This document shows, piece by piece, positions 41,213 to 49,700 of a DNA stretch of 64,000 nt (its first letter is position 1; each line of letters starts with the position of its first letter). Location of the stretch: NCBI RefSeq assembly GCF_040096055.1, contig NZ_JBBMFK010000022.1, positions 1 through 64,000 on the forward strand, in the 5' to 3' direction. The DNA is from Pseudoflavonifractor intestinihominis. GTDB lineage: Bacteria > Bacillota > Clostridia > Oscillospirales > Oscillospiraceae. A program made the translations under genes and the position numbers. A model generated the notes under the pieces. The model was not told the origin of the DNA. It did not search any database and was given only the letters and a program-made list of their open reading frames with translations.

Positions 41213-42615
41213 CCGTGGTCTTTTTCTTTCTGTTGCGGCTCGGTCTGCTCCATCGCCAGGACCCGATCCACGTTATTCTTGACCGTCAGCAGCTCCCGCA
41301 TGGTGGCGCGGGCCTGCCGGTACTCACCGTAAGCCTTTTTCTTGTCCGCCAGTAGCTGGGCGTACTCGGTCTGAAGCTCCTTGATGGTGGGCAGCTTCTT
41401 CACGTTCAGCTCGTTGAAGGCTTCCTTGGCGGCCTGGTGCAGCAAGATTTCCTCCTCATGCTCCTGCCGGAATTTCTTTGAATACCCGGCCTTGCGGTAG
41501 GCCACATAGGTCTCGCGGGTCTTGGCGTAGTTGACGATGTGGGTGCGCAGCACGGCAATCTCGGCCATGCGCTTCTCAGCGGCCTTGATCTGATCGGACA
41601 GCGCATTATAGCGGGCCGTCGCCTCTGCTGTTTTGGTTTCCAAATCGGCATAATCCAGCAGCCCATGTTCGGACAGGTAGTTGAGGGTCTGTGCCATCTG
41701 CTTGAGGTTGAACACCTTGGCCCAGCGGGCGTACCCGGCACCTTTTCCGGCCTGGAGTTTTGCCTGGATGTCCACCAGCAGATTGACCTTCGGCGGAGCG
41801 GCCTGCGGGACGGCTTGCTTGCGGGGCATATGTTCTTTCTGGCCGGAGAGGACCGCCAACAGATCGTCCAGCGTGTAGCCGTCCCCCAGCCGGTCAAAGC
41901 GGACATTGTTGCCCCAGCCCTCCGCGCCGATGGAGATGTTTTTTCCGCGCCGGTGAACGGTGAAGCCGTCCTGTTCCAACAGGCGCAGCAGCTCCTCCAG
42001 GCTGGCCGGTTTCTGCGCCAGTGCCCGGTCAATGGCCTGACGCAGCTGCTCCTTGTGGGAGGGCTTCGCCGCGTCACCCAGCCACTTGTTGTAGCTCTGG
42101 CCGCGCCGCTTGGGAGCCTCCACAATGGAGTAACCGTTCTCAACGCAGATGGTATCGCTCAGACGGTGGACGGCGCGGGTGCTGCCCCAAAAGTTGCGGA
42201 ACTTGCGGTCACACTCCAGCGTGGTGGAGTTCCATATAATATGGTTGTGGACGTGAGCCTTGTCAATGTGGGTGCAGACGATGAAAGCGTGCTTGTCCTT
42301 GGTAAATCGCCGGGCCAGCTCTACGCCCAACCGGTTGGCTTCCTCCGGCGTGATCTCGCCCGGCACAAAGGACTGCCGCAGGTGGTAGGCAATCACATCG
42401 TCCGCACCGCGCACCCGGCCGGTGCGGGCGGCGTAGGTCTGCTTGTCCAGCAGGAACTGCGCATCGGCCACGCGGCTGTCACACTGGTAGCTGGTGATGA
42501 GCCTGCCGTGGTCGGTCTTTTCTGGATTTTTTACATAACCAATGATATCGCTGATCGCCTTGCCGACCGTGCGGCCCTTGCCGGTGTGCAGCGGTATAAT
42601 GCGGGTGGTGGCCAT
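41203..42615 (-). CDS. ICE relaxase (MobA/VirD2-like, MOBP type)
   Basis: A 470-residue relaxase. The N-terminus reads ATTRIIPLHTGKGRTVGKAI, then KTDHGRLITSYQCDSRVAD; the metal-binding motif is IVCTHIDKAHVHNHIIWNST (histidine triad, about residues 105-125). The C-terminal half is helical and likely contacts partner proteins. It nicks the ICE at oriT. ATG 42615 follows AGGAGGCGG. MobC is encoded upstream at 45317, separated from it by the AbiE operon and small genes, an arrangement that suggests insertion of the toxin-antitoxin genes into the mobilisation operon. Confidence 0.92.
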   Translation of the reverse strand: MATTRIIPLHTGKGRTVGKAISDIIGYVKNPEKTDHGRLITSYQCDSRVADAQFLLDKQTYAARTGRVRGADDVIAYHLRQSFVPGEITPEEANRLGVELARRFTKDKHAFIVCTHIDKAHVHNHIIWNSTTLECDRKFRNFWGSTRAVHRLSDTICVENGYSIVEAPKRRGQSYNKWLGDAAKPSHKEQLRQAIDRALAQKPASLEELLRLLEQDGFTVHRRGKNISIGAEGWGNNVRFDRLGDGYTLDDLLAVLSGQKEHMPRKQAVPQAAPPKVNLLVDIQAKLQAGKGAGYARWAKVFNLKQMAQTLNYLSEHGLLDYADLETKTAEATARYNALSDQIKAAEKRMAEIAVLRTHIVNYAKTRETYVAYRKAGYSKKFRQEHEEEILLHQAAKEAFNELNVKKLPTIKELQTEYAQLLADKKKAYGEYRQARATMRELLTVKNNVDRVLAMEQTEPQQKEKDHGQR

Positions 42616-42673
42616 GTGGGGTCCGCCTCCTTTCCAAAAAATAAGCGGCCTGCTTATCACAGACCGCATCGGT

Positions 42674-43024
42674 TTACTCTATATCAGTTTCCTCGTCCAT
42701 ATAAAAATCGAAATCTTCCTCAAAGTCATCTTCCAATTCATCCAGTTCTATCCTGGGCGGGAACCGCATTTCATATTGTTCCGTCGCCAAGGTCCGCACG
42801 GCATCCCGCCGGTCTTTCATCCGTTTCTTCAACCACGAAAGCTGTTCTTTGGATAATCGCCAGGGAAGGTTGACCAGCCGGGTAAGTGCCATTTCTTCCG
42901 CCTGCTTTTCTGGCGGGAGGGCGGCGCAGGTTTTACAAATGTGCGCGGCGTGACCCTTGCCGGAAAACTTTTCGTTTGCCTTATACTCGCCACAGACCTT
43001 GCAGTAGTGTCCACGCTTTTTCAT
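42674..43024 (-). CDS. Small zinc-ribbon protein downstream of AbiEii
   Basis: A 116-residue protein with four cysteines as two CxxC pairs (HYCKVCGEYKANEKF and AHICKTCAALPPE), a basic middle and a very acidic C-terminus (ELDELEDDFEEDFDFYMDEE). Its ATG overlaps the abiEii stop (ATGA), so the three genes are co-translated. Family not recognised; it may be an accessory of the AbiE system or an unrelated ICE gene. Confidence 0.7.
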   Translation of the reverse strand: MKKRGHYCKVCGEYKANEKFSGKGHAAHICKTCAALPPEKQAEEMALTRLVNLPWRLSKEQLSWLKKRMKDRRDAVRTLATEQYEMRFPPRIELDELEDDFEEDFDFYMDEETDIE

Positions 43025-43869
43025 GCCGTGCCCTCGCAACGAGCGAACAGCTGACGGACCGCAGCCATGACCGTATTCCAGCCAAGGTCGGACGCATAGG
43101 AAAACTTTTTCTGATAGGCCACCCACAGGTCCTGCATGACCGGGCTGGCCTCCACTTCATCAAAGACTTCGGCGGCCTCGGCCAGATGGCGCTCGGTGCC
43201 GCGCTTGTGGGCTGTCGCCAGAAGCGCGTCATGGAGAACGTGCGGGTCCAGAGTGCTGCCATAGAGTTGTTGCAGGATGGCGATGTCGTAAAAATCTCTC
43301 ATACGGGTGTTGGTCGTGGTCCGGGTGATGATGGTTTCCAGCTTTTCGGCCAGCACGGTCTCCAGGTTATAGGCCCAAACGTCGATGGAACGGTCCTCCA
43401 GCATGAGCTTGAAGCTGTACCGCACCTCTTTAGGGGTGATGGCGTCGCCGGTAGAAATGTCGATTTTCAGCGGGGTGCGCACCCCGTCAAAGAGCGTTGT
43501 CATCGTCACCCGAATGCCGGGATATTCCGCTTCATCCATGATTTCCGAAATGCTTTTCACCTGGAAGGTAACGCCGTCGTCAATGGGAACGGCGATGATC
43601 TCGGCCATCATGTTCTCCACATCCTCCACGCTGACGTTGGCCCCCTTGACCGTTGCGTCCAGGTCCATCGTGGAGCGGGCGTCCAGACCGACCATCGCGG
43701 CCACCAGCATACCACCCTTGAGGATGAACTTGTCCCGGTATGAGGAAAGAGAAATACGTTCAAGAAAACGCTCCATCATATAGTTGCGCATCAAAATCTG
43801 CGCATCCGCAGCATTTTTCTTTGACAGGTTGCGGATCAAATCTTTCAGCTGTCTGGCTGTCTTTATCAT
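43021..43869 (-). CDS. abiEii: AbiEii-type nucleotidyltransferase toxin
   Basis: A 282-residue AbiEii/AbiGii-family toxin of a type IV toxin-antitoxin pair. The nucleotidyltransferase signature is FILKGGMLVAAMVGLDARST followed by MDLDATVKGA (about residues 48-78), with a later block VWAYNLETVLAEKLETIITR. AbiEii toxins are reported to transfer nucleotides and arrest growth during phage infection; the RNA target is family knowledge. It overlaps abiEi by 4 bp. Confidence 0.93.
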   Translation of the reverse strand: MIKTARQLKDLIRNLSKKNAADAQILMRNYMMERFLERISLSSYRDKFILKGGMLVAAMVGLDARSTMDLDATVKGANVSVEDVENMMAEIIAVPIDDGVTFQVKSISEIMDEAEYPGIRVTMTTLFDGVRTPLKIDISTGDAITPKEVRYSFKLMLEDRSIDVWAYNLETVLAEKLETIITRTTTNTRMRDFYDIAILQQLYGSTLDPHVLHDALLATAHKRGTERHLAEAAEVFDEVEASPVMQDLWVAYQKKFSYASDLGWNTVMAAVRQLFARCEGTA

Positions 43870-44459
43870 AACAGTACCTCCAAATACTGGCGTAAAATCT
43901 TCTCGACCCGGAACAGTTTGGCATAGCGCACCAGCGTCCGCAGGTCCTTGTCTTTCCGGCGGGCATACGCTTTCAAAGCGTCCTGGAATGTCTGCATCTC
44001 GATGTGGCTCCGGCTGCGCAGCACATCGCAGATCGTCCGTTCCATATCATAGACCAGCACATCGTGGCCGAAGGGGGTCTGTGCGGTTGACAGGCCGACC
44101 TCATACAGCTCCGCCTTGATGGTAAAGACCTGAACGCCCTCACTTTTAAGCCGGGTGGGGTTGTAGCCCGTCTTGACCGTAATGGAATAGGCCAGCGGCT
44201 CCCGGTCGGTCAGGTCGTGGAAAAACAGCGCCGTTTCATGGGAAAAAACTGCCTGCGGACAGCGAAGATGCAGCAGATACATGGCGTCCACCCAGGCGTC
44301 TTTGGAAAGATAAATCCCATGCGCCGCCTGTTCCAGTCCACGAGACTGCACGAATTGATAAAAAACAGGTTTTGAGATCCCGGCCGCGAGGGCCTGCCCG
44401 GTGCGCAGCATCCCGTCCTGGCGTTCCATCAGCTGGTCTAACTGTTGAAATTGGCTCAT
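43866..44459 (-). CDS. abiEi: AbiEi antitoxin / autorepressor
   Basis: A 197-residue AbiEi antitoxin: an N-terminal winged-helix segment (GQALAAGISKPVFYQFVQSR, then GLEQAAHGIYLSKDAWVD) and a C-terminal domain (ERTICDVLRSRSHIEMQTFQ). AbiEi represses its own operon and neutralises AbiEii. ATG 44459 is preferred over GTG 44468 because AAGGAAGG is correctly spaced. The promoter upstream has an inverted repeat overlapping the -10 box, consistent with autoregulation. It is transcribed separately from the preceding ICE genes, which end in a terminator. Confidence 0.92.
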   Translation of the reverse strand: MSQFQQLDQLMERQDGMLRTGQALAAGISKPVFYQFVQSRGLEQAAHGIYLSKDAWVDAMYLLHLRCPQAVFSHETALFFHDLTDREPLAYSITVKTGYNPTRLKSEGVQVFTIKAELYEVGLSTAQTPFGHDVLVYDMERTICDVLRSRSHIEMQTFQDALKAYARRKDKDLRTLVRYAKLFRVEKILRQYLEVLL

Positions 44460-44478
44460 GTTCTTCACCTTCCTTTCA

Positions 44479-44514
44479 TGCTAATATTATACGCGAAATT
44501 AGCACGAAAGTAAA
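44479..44514 (-). promoter_or_regulatory. abiE promoter with operator inverted repeat
   Basis: Minus strand: TTTACT (-35, 44509-44514), 17 bp, perfect TATAAT (-10, 44486-44491). TGCTAAT/ATTAGCA inverted repeats (44498-44504 and 44479-44485) bracket the -10 box, a likely AbiEi operator. Confidence 0.8.
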
Positions 44515-44548
44515 GTTAAAAATTGCCGGGACTTCACTCCCGGCAATT
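44514..44548 (-). terminator. Terminator of upstream ICE operon before abiE
   Basis: Perfect 10-bp stem AATTGCCGGG/CCCGGCAATT, 8-base loop, minus strand continuing TTTAACTTT. Confidence 0.85.
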
Positions 44549-44561
44549 CTTCATTTCCTAT

Positions 44562-44873
44562 TCAGCCGTACACCGCATCCTGGATCGCAAACCGCAGGTC
44601 CTGCACCTTGCTCACCAGCCAGGCGGCAGCCATCGGAAGGCCCACCGGGCTGACCAGGAAAGCGATCACCAACAGGATCACGCCGTTTTGCGGCGAGTAG
44701 GTTACCAGCACCGCGATCCCCAGCAGCGCCACCACCGTGGAGGCCAGGCCGAAGATGAAGCTGGACACATACAGCAGTCCAAAGCATACCCAGGTGAACA
44801 GCATCAGCGCCAGCACCACCGGCACGGCAAGGATTTTCAGCCCCAATTTCAAAATAAACAGCACCGCTCTCAT
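44562..44873 (-). CDS. CD1845-family small membrane protein
   Basis: A 103-residue protein starting MRAVLFILKLGLKILAVPVV with three hydrophobic segments (FTWVCFGLLYVSSFIFGLAS; VVALLGIAVLVTY; ILLVIAFLVSPVGLPMAAAW). It matches the CD1845-type small membrane proteins of CTn elements. ATG 44873 overlaps the stop of the next gene upstream (ATGA). Role in conjugation not established. Confidence 0.75.
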   Translation of the reverse strand: MRAVLFILKLGLKILAVPVVLALMLFTWVCFGLLYVSSFIFGLASTVVALLGIAVLVTYSPQNGVILLVIAFLVSPVGLPMAAAWLVSKVQDLRFAIQDAVYG

Positions 44874-45175
44874 TTCAGCGCCTCCTTCCGCCAGTCCAGG
44901 TAGGGCTGGCACAGCTTCTCCACGGCTTTTTCGTCGGCTTCTGTAACCTCCCGGCGGCCTTTCGTCCGGCGGAGCAATTCATAGTCCTGGTAATCCGTGA
45001 GCAGCAGGTCAAACAGTTCCTCCGGGGTCCGGCAGAGGATGCCATCCACGCAGTAGCGGGAATCCTTGTTCCAGGTCAATCGGACATAGCCGCGTTTGCA
45101 TGAGAGGACTTCTTCCTCCGGGTCACACAGCAGATACTCTTGAAACAACTCCAAGATATTTTCAAATGTCAACAT
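44870..45175 (-). CDS. Conserved ICE hypothetical protein
   Basis: A 101-residue acidic protein, MLTFENILELFQEYLLCDPE at the start and a helical C-terminus (KAVEKLCQPYLDWRKEALK). GGAGGTGAAGG precedes the ATG. It is found between mobC and CD1845-like genes in related elements and overlaps the latter. No functional motif is visible. Confidence 0.65.
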   Translation of the reverse strand: MLTFENILELFQEYLLCDPEEEVLSCKRGYVRLTWNKDSRYCVDGILCRTPEELFDLLLTDYQDYELLRRTKGRREVTEADEKAVEKLCQPYLDWRKEALK

Positions 45176-45244
45176 CAGCCTTCACCTCCGTTTCTGACTC
45201 CATTATCGCCTGCGGCCCGCAAAAGTGCAACGATACGGGCAAAG

Positions 45245-45293
45245 AAAAAAAAGGGAGGCCTGGCGCAGCCGCACGCACACGCCGGACCTCCCT
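45245..45293 (-). terminator. Terminator after mobC
   Basis: GGGAGGTCCGGCG ... CGCCAGGCCTCCC stem (minus strand) followed by eight T. Confidence 0.8.
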
Positions 45294-45316
45294 CAAAGCC
45301 GGGGCGTATGCCCCTA

Positions 45317-45661
45317 TCACGACAGCTTTGCCAGCTGGGTCAATACCTGATGCACCCCATCCCACAAAGCCTCCTGCCGCCGGGATATATCCTCCAGGTC
45401 GGCGTCGTAAATGCGCCCGGTCTCATGCACACGGCGGGTCAGCTGGTTCAAGTTATTGCTGGAATAGCGCATCAGGGACACCAACTCCTTCAGCTCCGGC
45501 AGTTCCAGGCGCACCACATAGCCGTCCAGGGCCATCTTGCGCAGATAGGCTTCCCGGTTCTTTGTCCCCAGCTGGACCATCTTCTGCTCGATTAACGCCA
45601 ATTCCTCCGGCGAGACCCGGAAGTTCAGCTGCACCTTCCGTTTGCGCTTGGGGGCGCTCAC
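45317..45661 (-). CDS. mobC: MobC-type relaxosome accessory protein
   Basis: A 114-residue protein with a basic N-terminus (SAPKRKRKVQLNFRVSPEEL) that fits a ribbon-helix-helix DNA-binding fold, and the MobC signature MRYSSNNLNQLTRRVHETG (about residues 63-82). It would bind oriT and help the relaxase. It overlaps the end of the DUF3849 gene by 4 bp. Relaxase is encoded 2.7 kb further downstream. Confidence 0.88.
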   Translation of the reverse strand: MSAPKRKRKVQLNFRVSPEELALIEQKMVQLGTKNREAYLRKMALDGYVVRLELPELKELVSLMRYSSNNLNQLTRRVHETGRIYDADLEDISRRQEALWDGVHQVLTQLAKLS

Positions 45662-46725
45662 CGCTCCGGCTCCTTTTCCTTACGAACGGGCGCTTTCTTT
45701 TCAGCGGAACGCGGCTCCTGCTTCAGTTGGCGGCGGACCGAAGGGCGGCGCTGGCGCAGCTCTTTGGAACGGTCCTCGCTGGCCAGGATGGTGACATAGA
45801 TGCCGGGCAGGTCCTTCATGCCGGTGATCGCCAGACTGCGGAACGGCAGCAGCGCCATCAGCCGGTCATGAGCCTGGGTGCCTGCGCGGGCCAGAAAGTC
45901 CGGCGAAACGCGGGCCATGTAGTGGGTGCCGTGGGGGCTGTTGGGCGTATCCGGCGCACGAAGCTCCTGCAACAGCCGGGCGGCCTCGACGTGAATCTCC
46001 TCTGGTGTCAGCGGCTGGAGCCGCAGATAATCCTGCCGCGCCTGGCTCAAGAACAGATCAACCAGGCCGGGGTGACCATCCACCACAAAGTCCAGGTTGC
46101 GGTCTCCGCCGAAGCCGTCCGGGTTGGGCGGGATGTCCACCGTTTTGGCCCACGCTTTGTTGGCCGGGCTGAACCGTCCATCCCATTCCATCTGCTGCAC
46201 GGTGTTTGCCAGCACATAGAGGGTGCGGGTGTAGCCGAACTGCTCGATCACCTGGGGCACCGCGTCTCTGTCCAGCCGGTTGTCCCGGTAATGTTCCGAA
46301 ATGGACGCCTCGATGGCCTCCTTGCAGGCGATGTTGGCGCGGCGGGACGCCCGGTACAAATCCAGGTCGCCCTGTTCGCGGGCATAGGCGGCGTCGTGGC
46401 GGTAGAGCGGCAGTTCCCGCTGGGCGTCCAGCGCCGCATCGGCCCGCTGCTCGATGCTGTCCCGCACCACATCCATGTAGGAAGTCTCCCGGTCAGAAAA
46501 CTCCTTGTAGACATCGGCCAGCGGGGACGACGACGCCAGCAGCGCGGCGGCCCGGCTTTGGGGCAGATCCAGCTCCTCCATCGCCATCAGGATGTCCTCC
46601 CGGACCGTGTACTCATAGGTATGCTTTAGAATTTCCTCCGGGGGCTGGCTTTTCAGCCAGTCCCGGAACTTGTCCTGTTCGGCGGCCATCTTCTCATAGA
46701 GGGCCGTGTTTTTGTCGGTATTCAT
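45658..46725 (-). CDS. DUF3848/DUF3849 domain protein
   Basis: A 355-residue protein. The N-terminal part (ALYEKMAAEQDKFRDWLKSQ, then EEILKHTYEYTVREDILMAM) fits DUF3848; the central part (about 120-260), with CKEAIEASISEHYRDNRLD and EQFGYTRTLYVLANTVQQ, fits DUF3849. The C-terminus is basic. Both domains occur only in these ICEs and have no known function. It lies 1 bp after the large methylase-helicase gene and overlaps mobC, so belongs to the same transcript. Confidence 0.85.
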   Translation of the reverse strand: MNTDKNTALYEKMAAEQDKFRDWLKSQPPEEILKHTYEYTVREDILMAMEELDLPQSRAAALLASSSPLADVYKEFSDRETSYMDVVRDSIEQRADAALDAQRELPLYRHDAAYAREQGDLDLYRASRRANIACKEAIEASISEHYRDNRLDRDAVPQVIEQFGYTRTLYVLANTVQQMEWDGRFSPANKAWAKTVDIPPNPDGFGGDRNLDFVVDGHPGLVDLFLSQARQDYLRLQPLTPEEIHVEAARLLQELRAPDTPNSPHGTHYMARVSPDFLARAGTQAHDRLMALLPFRSLAITGMKDLPGIYVTILASEDRSKELRQRRPSVRRQLKQEPRSAEKKAPVRKEKEPER

Positions 46726-46726
46726 G

Positions 46727-49700
46727 TTATCGCACCTCCTGTTCGTGGTGTTTGGGTTTCTTTTCGGGGCAGCGCGGCGGCACCGGGCGTTTCAGACCCT
46801 CCAGCACCGAGGGGCGGCTGCTCTTGGCAAGCACCGCCTCCGGCGCAGGGCGGCCCCGGCCGTCCATGTTCAGCAGTACATCCAGCTCGGCCAGCCGGGC
46901 GGATTTGTCCCGCAGCTCCTGCTCCTGTGGGAAGGGCTTACCCACCTCTGCCTTGGCGGCGGCCTGCTGCTGGTAGAGGTTGTCCAGCTGGTTCTTCACC
47001 GCTTCCAGCCGCTGGGGCATCTGACTGAGCGCATTGTCGATACGGGTTAGATTTCCACGGGGGTCTGTGCCCAGCGTCGCCCGGTGGGTCATCTGGCCTT
47101 TCAGCAGGAGCATATACTCCTGCCGGAAAGCGTCAAACGACACCGACATAGTGAAGCCCCGGTAACTGCCCACCGGCACCGGGTCGGCCCCTTTGACCTC
47201 CTTGCAGGCGTCCAGCAGCGCCGCACCGGCGTTCTCCTTGTCGGTGAGGGTGTCGCCACGGACTTCCATCCCGGCAAAGCCGTCCTCCGGGTGAGGATGA
47301 GCGGCCAGGGTCGCCATATCCGCTTCCAGCCCGGCGATAAAGCCCTTGTTTTTCTCGATCTCCTCCGGGAAGGTTTTGAGCAGCTGGTCCTCCAGGCGGT
47401 ACTGCTTGCTCTGGTGGTCGGCCTTCATCAGCTTTAACCGCGCCACGTCCACATCCAGGTCCATGCGTTCCTTGATGCGCGGGTCCCCGGCGCACAGCGC
47501 CTTGATCTCGGCAAAGGACAGCGCCGTTTCGTCCACATCGTCGCAGCTTCGCACCGGCGATTTGGAGGTCATGATCTGGCTGATGAATTTCTGTTTGTTT
47601 TCCACCGTCTGCCAGAGGTAGGCGTCGAAAGTCCCCTCGGTGACATAGCGGTACACATGGACGGTTTCGTTCTGGTTGCCCTGGCGCTCGATGCGTCCCT
47701 TTCGCTGGGCCAGGTCGCCGGGCCGCCACGGGCAGTCCAGGTCATGCAGCGCCACCAGGCGGTCCTGCACGTTGGTGCCCGCGCCCATTTTGGCCGTGCT
47801 GCCCAGCAGGACGCGCACCTGGCCGGTGCGGACCTTGGAGAACAGCTCCTTTTTGCGCACCTCGGTGTTGGCCTCATGGATAAAGGCAATCTGCTCGGCG
47901 GGTACGCCCTGGGCGATGAGCTTCTGCCGGATGTCCTCATACACGGTAAAGGCCGGTTCCGGCTCATCCAGCGGCACCGCGTCCTCCAAAGCGTGGAGGG
48001 TCGGGTTGTCCAGCGCCTTGGCCACCTTTTTGGCGGGCCGGGCTTGGGGCGTGGAAATGTCGCAGAACACCAGCTGGGTCAGCTTGTCAGCCTCGCCATC
48101 CCGCCAGATCTGCATGATGTTGTTCACGCACTGATTGACCTTGGTGCCCGGCTCATCCGGCAGCAGCTGGTTGATGATCCGCTGGTCCAGCCCCAGCTTG
48201 CGCCCGTCGCTGGTGATCTTGAGCATATTGTCCTGGGACGGGTCCACCGTACCGCTGTGTACCAGGGAAGCGCGTTCCGAAAGCGCCTTCACCATTTCCT
48301 GCTGCTGCTCGGTGGGCTGAGCCACGATGTTGTGGTACTCCACCTGGGGCGTGGGCAGGTGCAGCTGGTCGGCGGTTTTGATGTCCGCGATTTCTTTGAA
48401 CAAGTTCATCAGCTCCGGCAGGTTGAAAAACTTGGAGAAGCGGGTCCGCGCCCGGTAGCCGGTGCCCTCCGGGGCCAGCTCCAGCGCCGTCACGGTCTCG
48501 CCAAACCGGGACGCCCAGCAGTCAAAGTGGGCCATGCCCAGCTCTTGCAGGCGGTCATACTGGAGATACCGCTGCATGGTGTAAAGCTCGGTCATGGAGT
48601 TGCTGACAGGCGTGCCGGTGGCAAAGATGACGCCCCGGCTACCGGTGATTTCGTCCATGTAGCGGCACTTGGCGAACATATCCGAGGATTTCTGCGCGTC
48701 CGTCGTAGAGAGGCCCGCCACGTTGCGCATCTTCGTATATAAGAACAGGTTTTTGTAGTTGTGGGCCTCGTCCACGAACAGCCGGTCTACGCCCAGCTGT
48801 TCAAAGGTCACCACATCGTCCTTGCGGCCCTCGGCTTGCAGCTTTTCCAACCGCGCCTCCAAAGACTTTTTCGTGCGTTCCAGCTGCTTGACGGTGAACC
48901 GTTCCCCGCCGCTGGCCTCTACCTCGGCGATACCCTCGGTGATTTCCCAAATCTGCTCATGCAGCAGCCGCTCCTGGCGTTCCTTGCTGATGGGGATTTT
49001 CTCGAACTGGGAGTGACCCATGATAATGGCGTCGTAGTCGCCGGTGGCGATGCGGGCGCAGAACTTCTTGCGGTTGTGCTTCTCGAAGTCCTTTTTGGTT
49101 GTAACAAGAATGTTGGCGGACGGGTACAGACGCAGGAACTCCGAAGCCCACTGCTCGGTCAGGTGGTTGGGCACCACAAAGAGGGATTTTTGGCACAGGC
49201 CCAGGCGCTTGGCCTCCATCGCAGCCCCCACCATTTCAAAGGTCTTACCCGCGCCCACCTCATGGGCCAACAGCGTGTTACCGCCGTACAGCACATGGGC
49301 GATGGCGTTTTTCTGGTGTTCCCGCAGGGTGATGGCCGGGTTTATACCGCCAAAGACGATATGGCTGCCGTCATATTCGCGGGGGCGAGTGGCGTTCATT
49401 TCCTCATTGTACTGGCGCACCAGCGCCTGCCGCCGCTCCGGGTCGCGCCAAATCCAGTCGCGGAAAGCATCCCGGATGGCCTGCTGCTTTTGCGCGGCCA
49501 GGGTGGTTTCCTTGGCGTTCAGCACCCGGCGCTCCTTGCCGTCCGCGTCCTCCACGGTGTCGTAGATACGCACGTCCCGCAGATTGAGGGAATCTTCGAG
49601 GATTTTATAGGCGTTGGCGCGGCCGGTCCCATAGGTCGAGTAGGCGGCCACGTTGTTTTGCCCCACGACATTTTTGCCGGAGATCTGCCACTCCGCCGTA

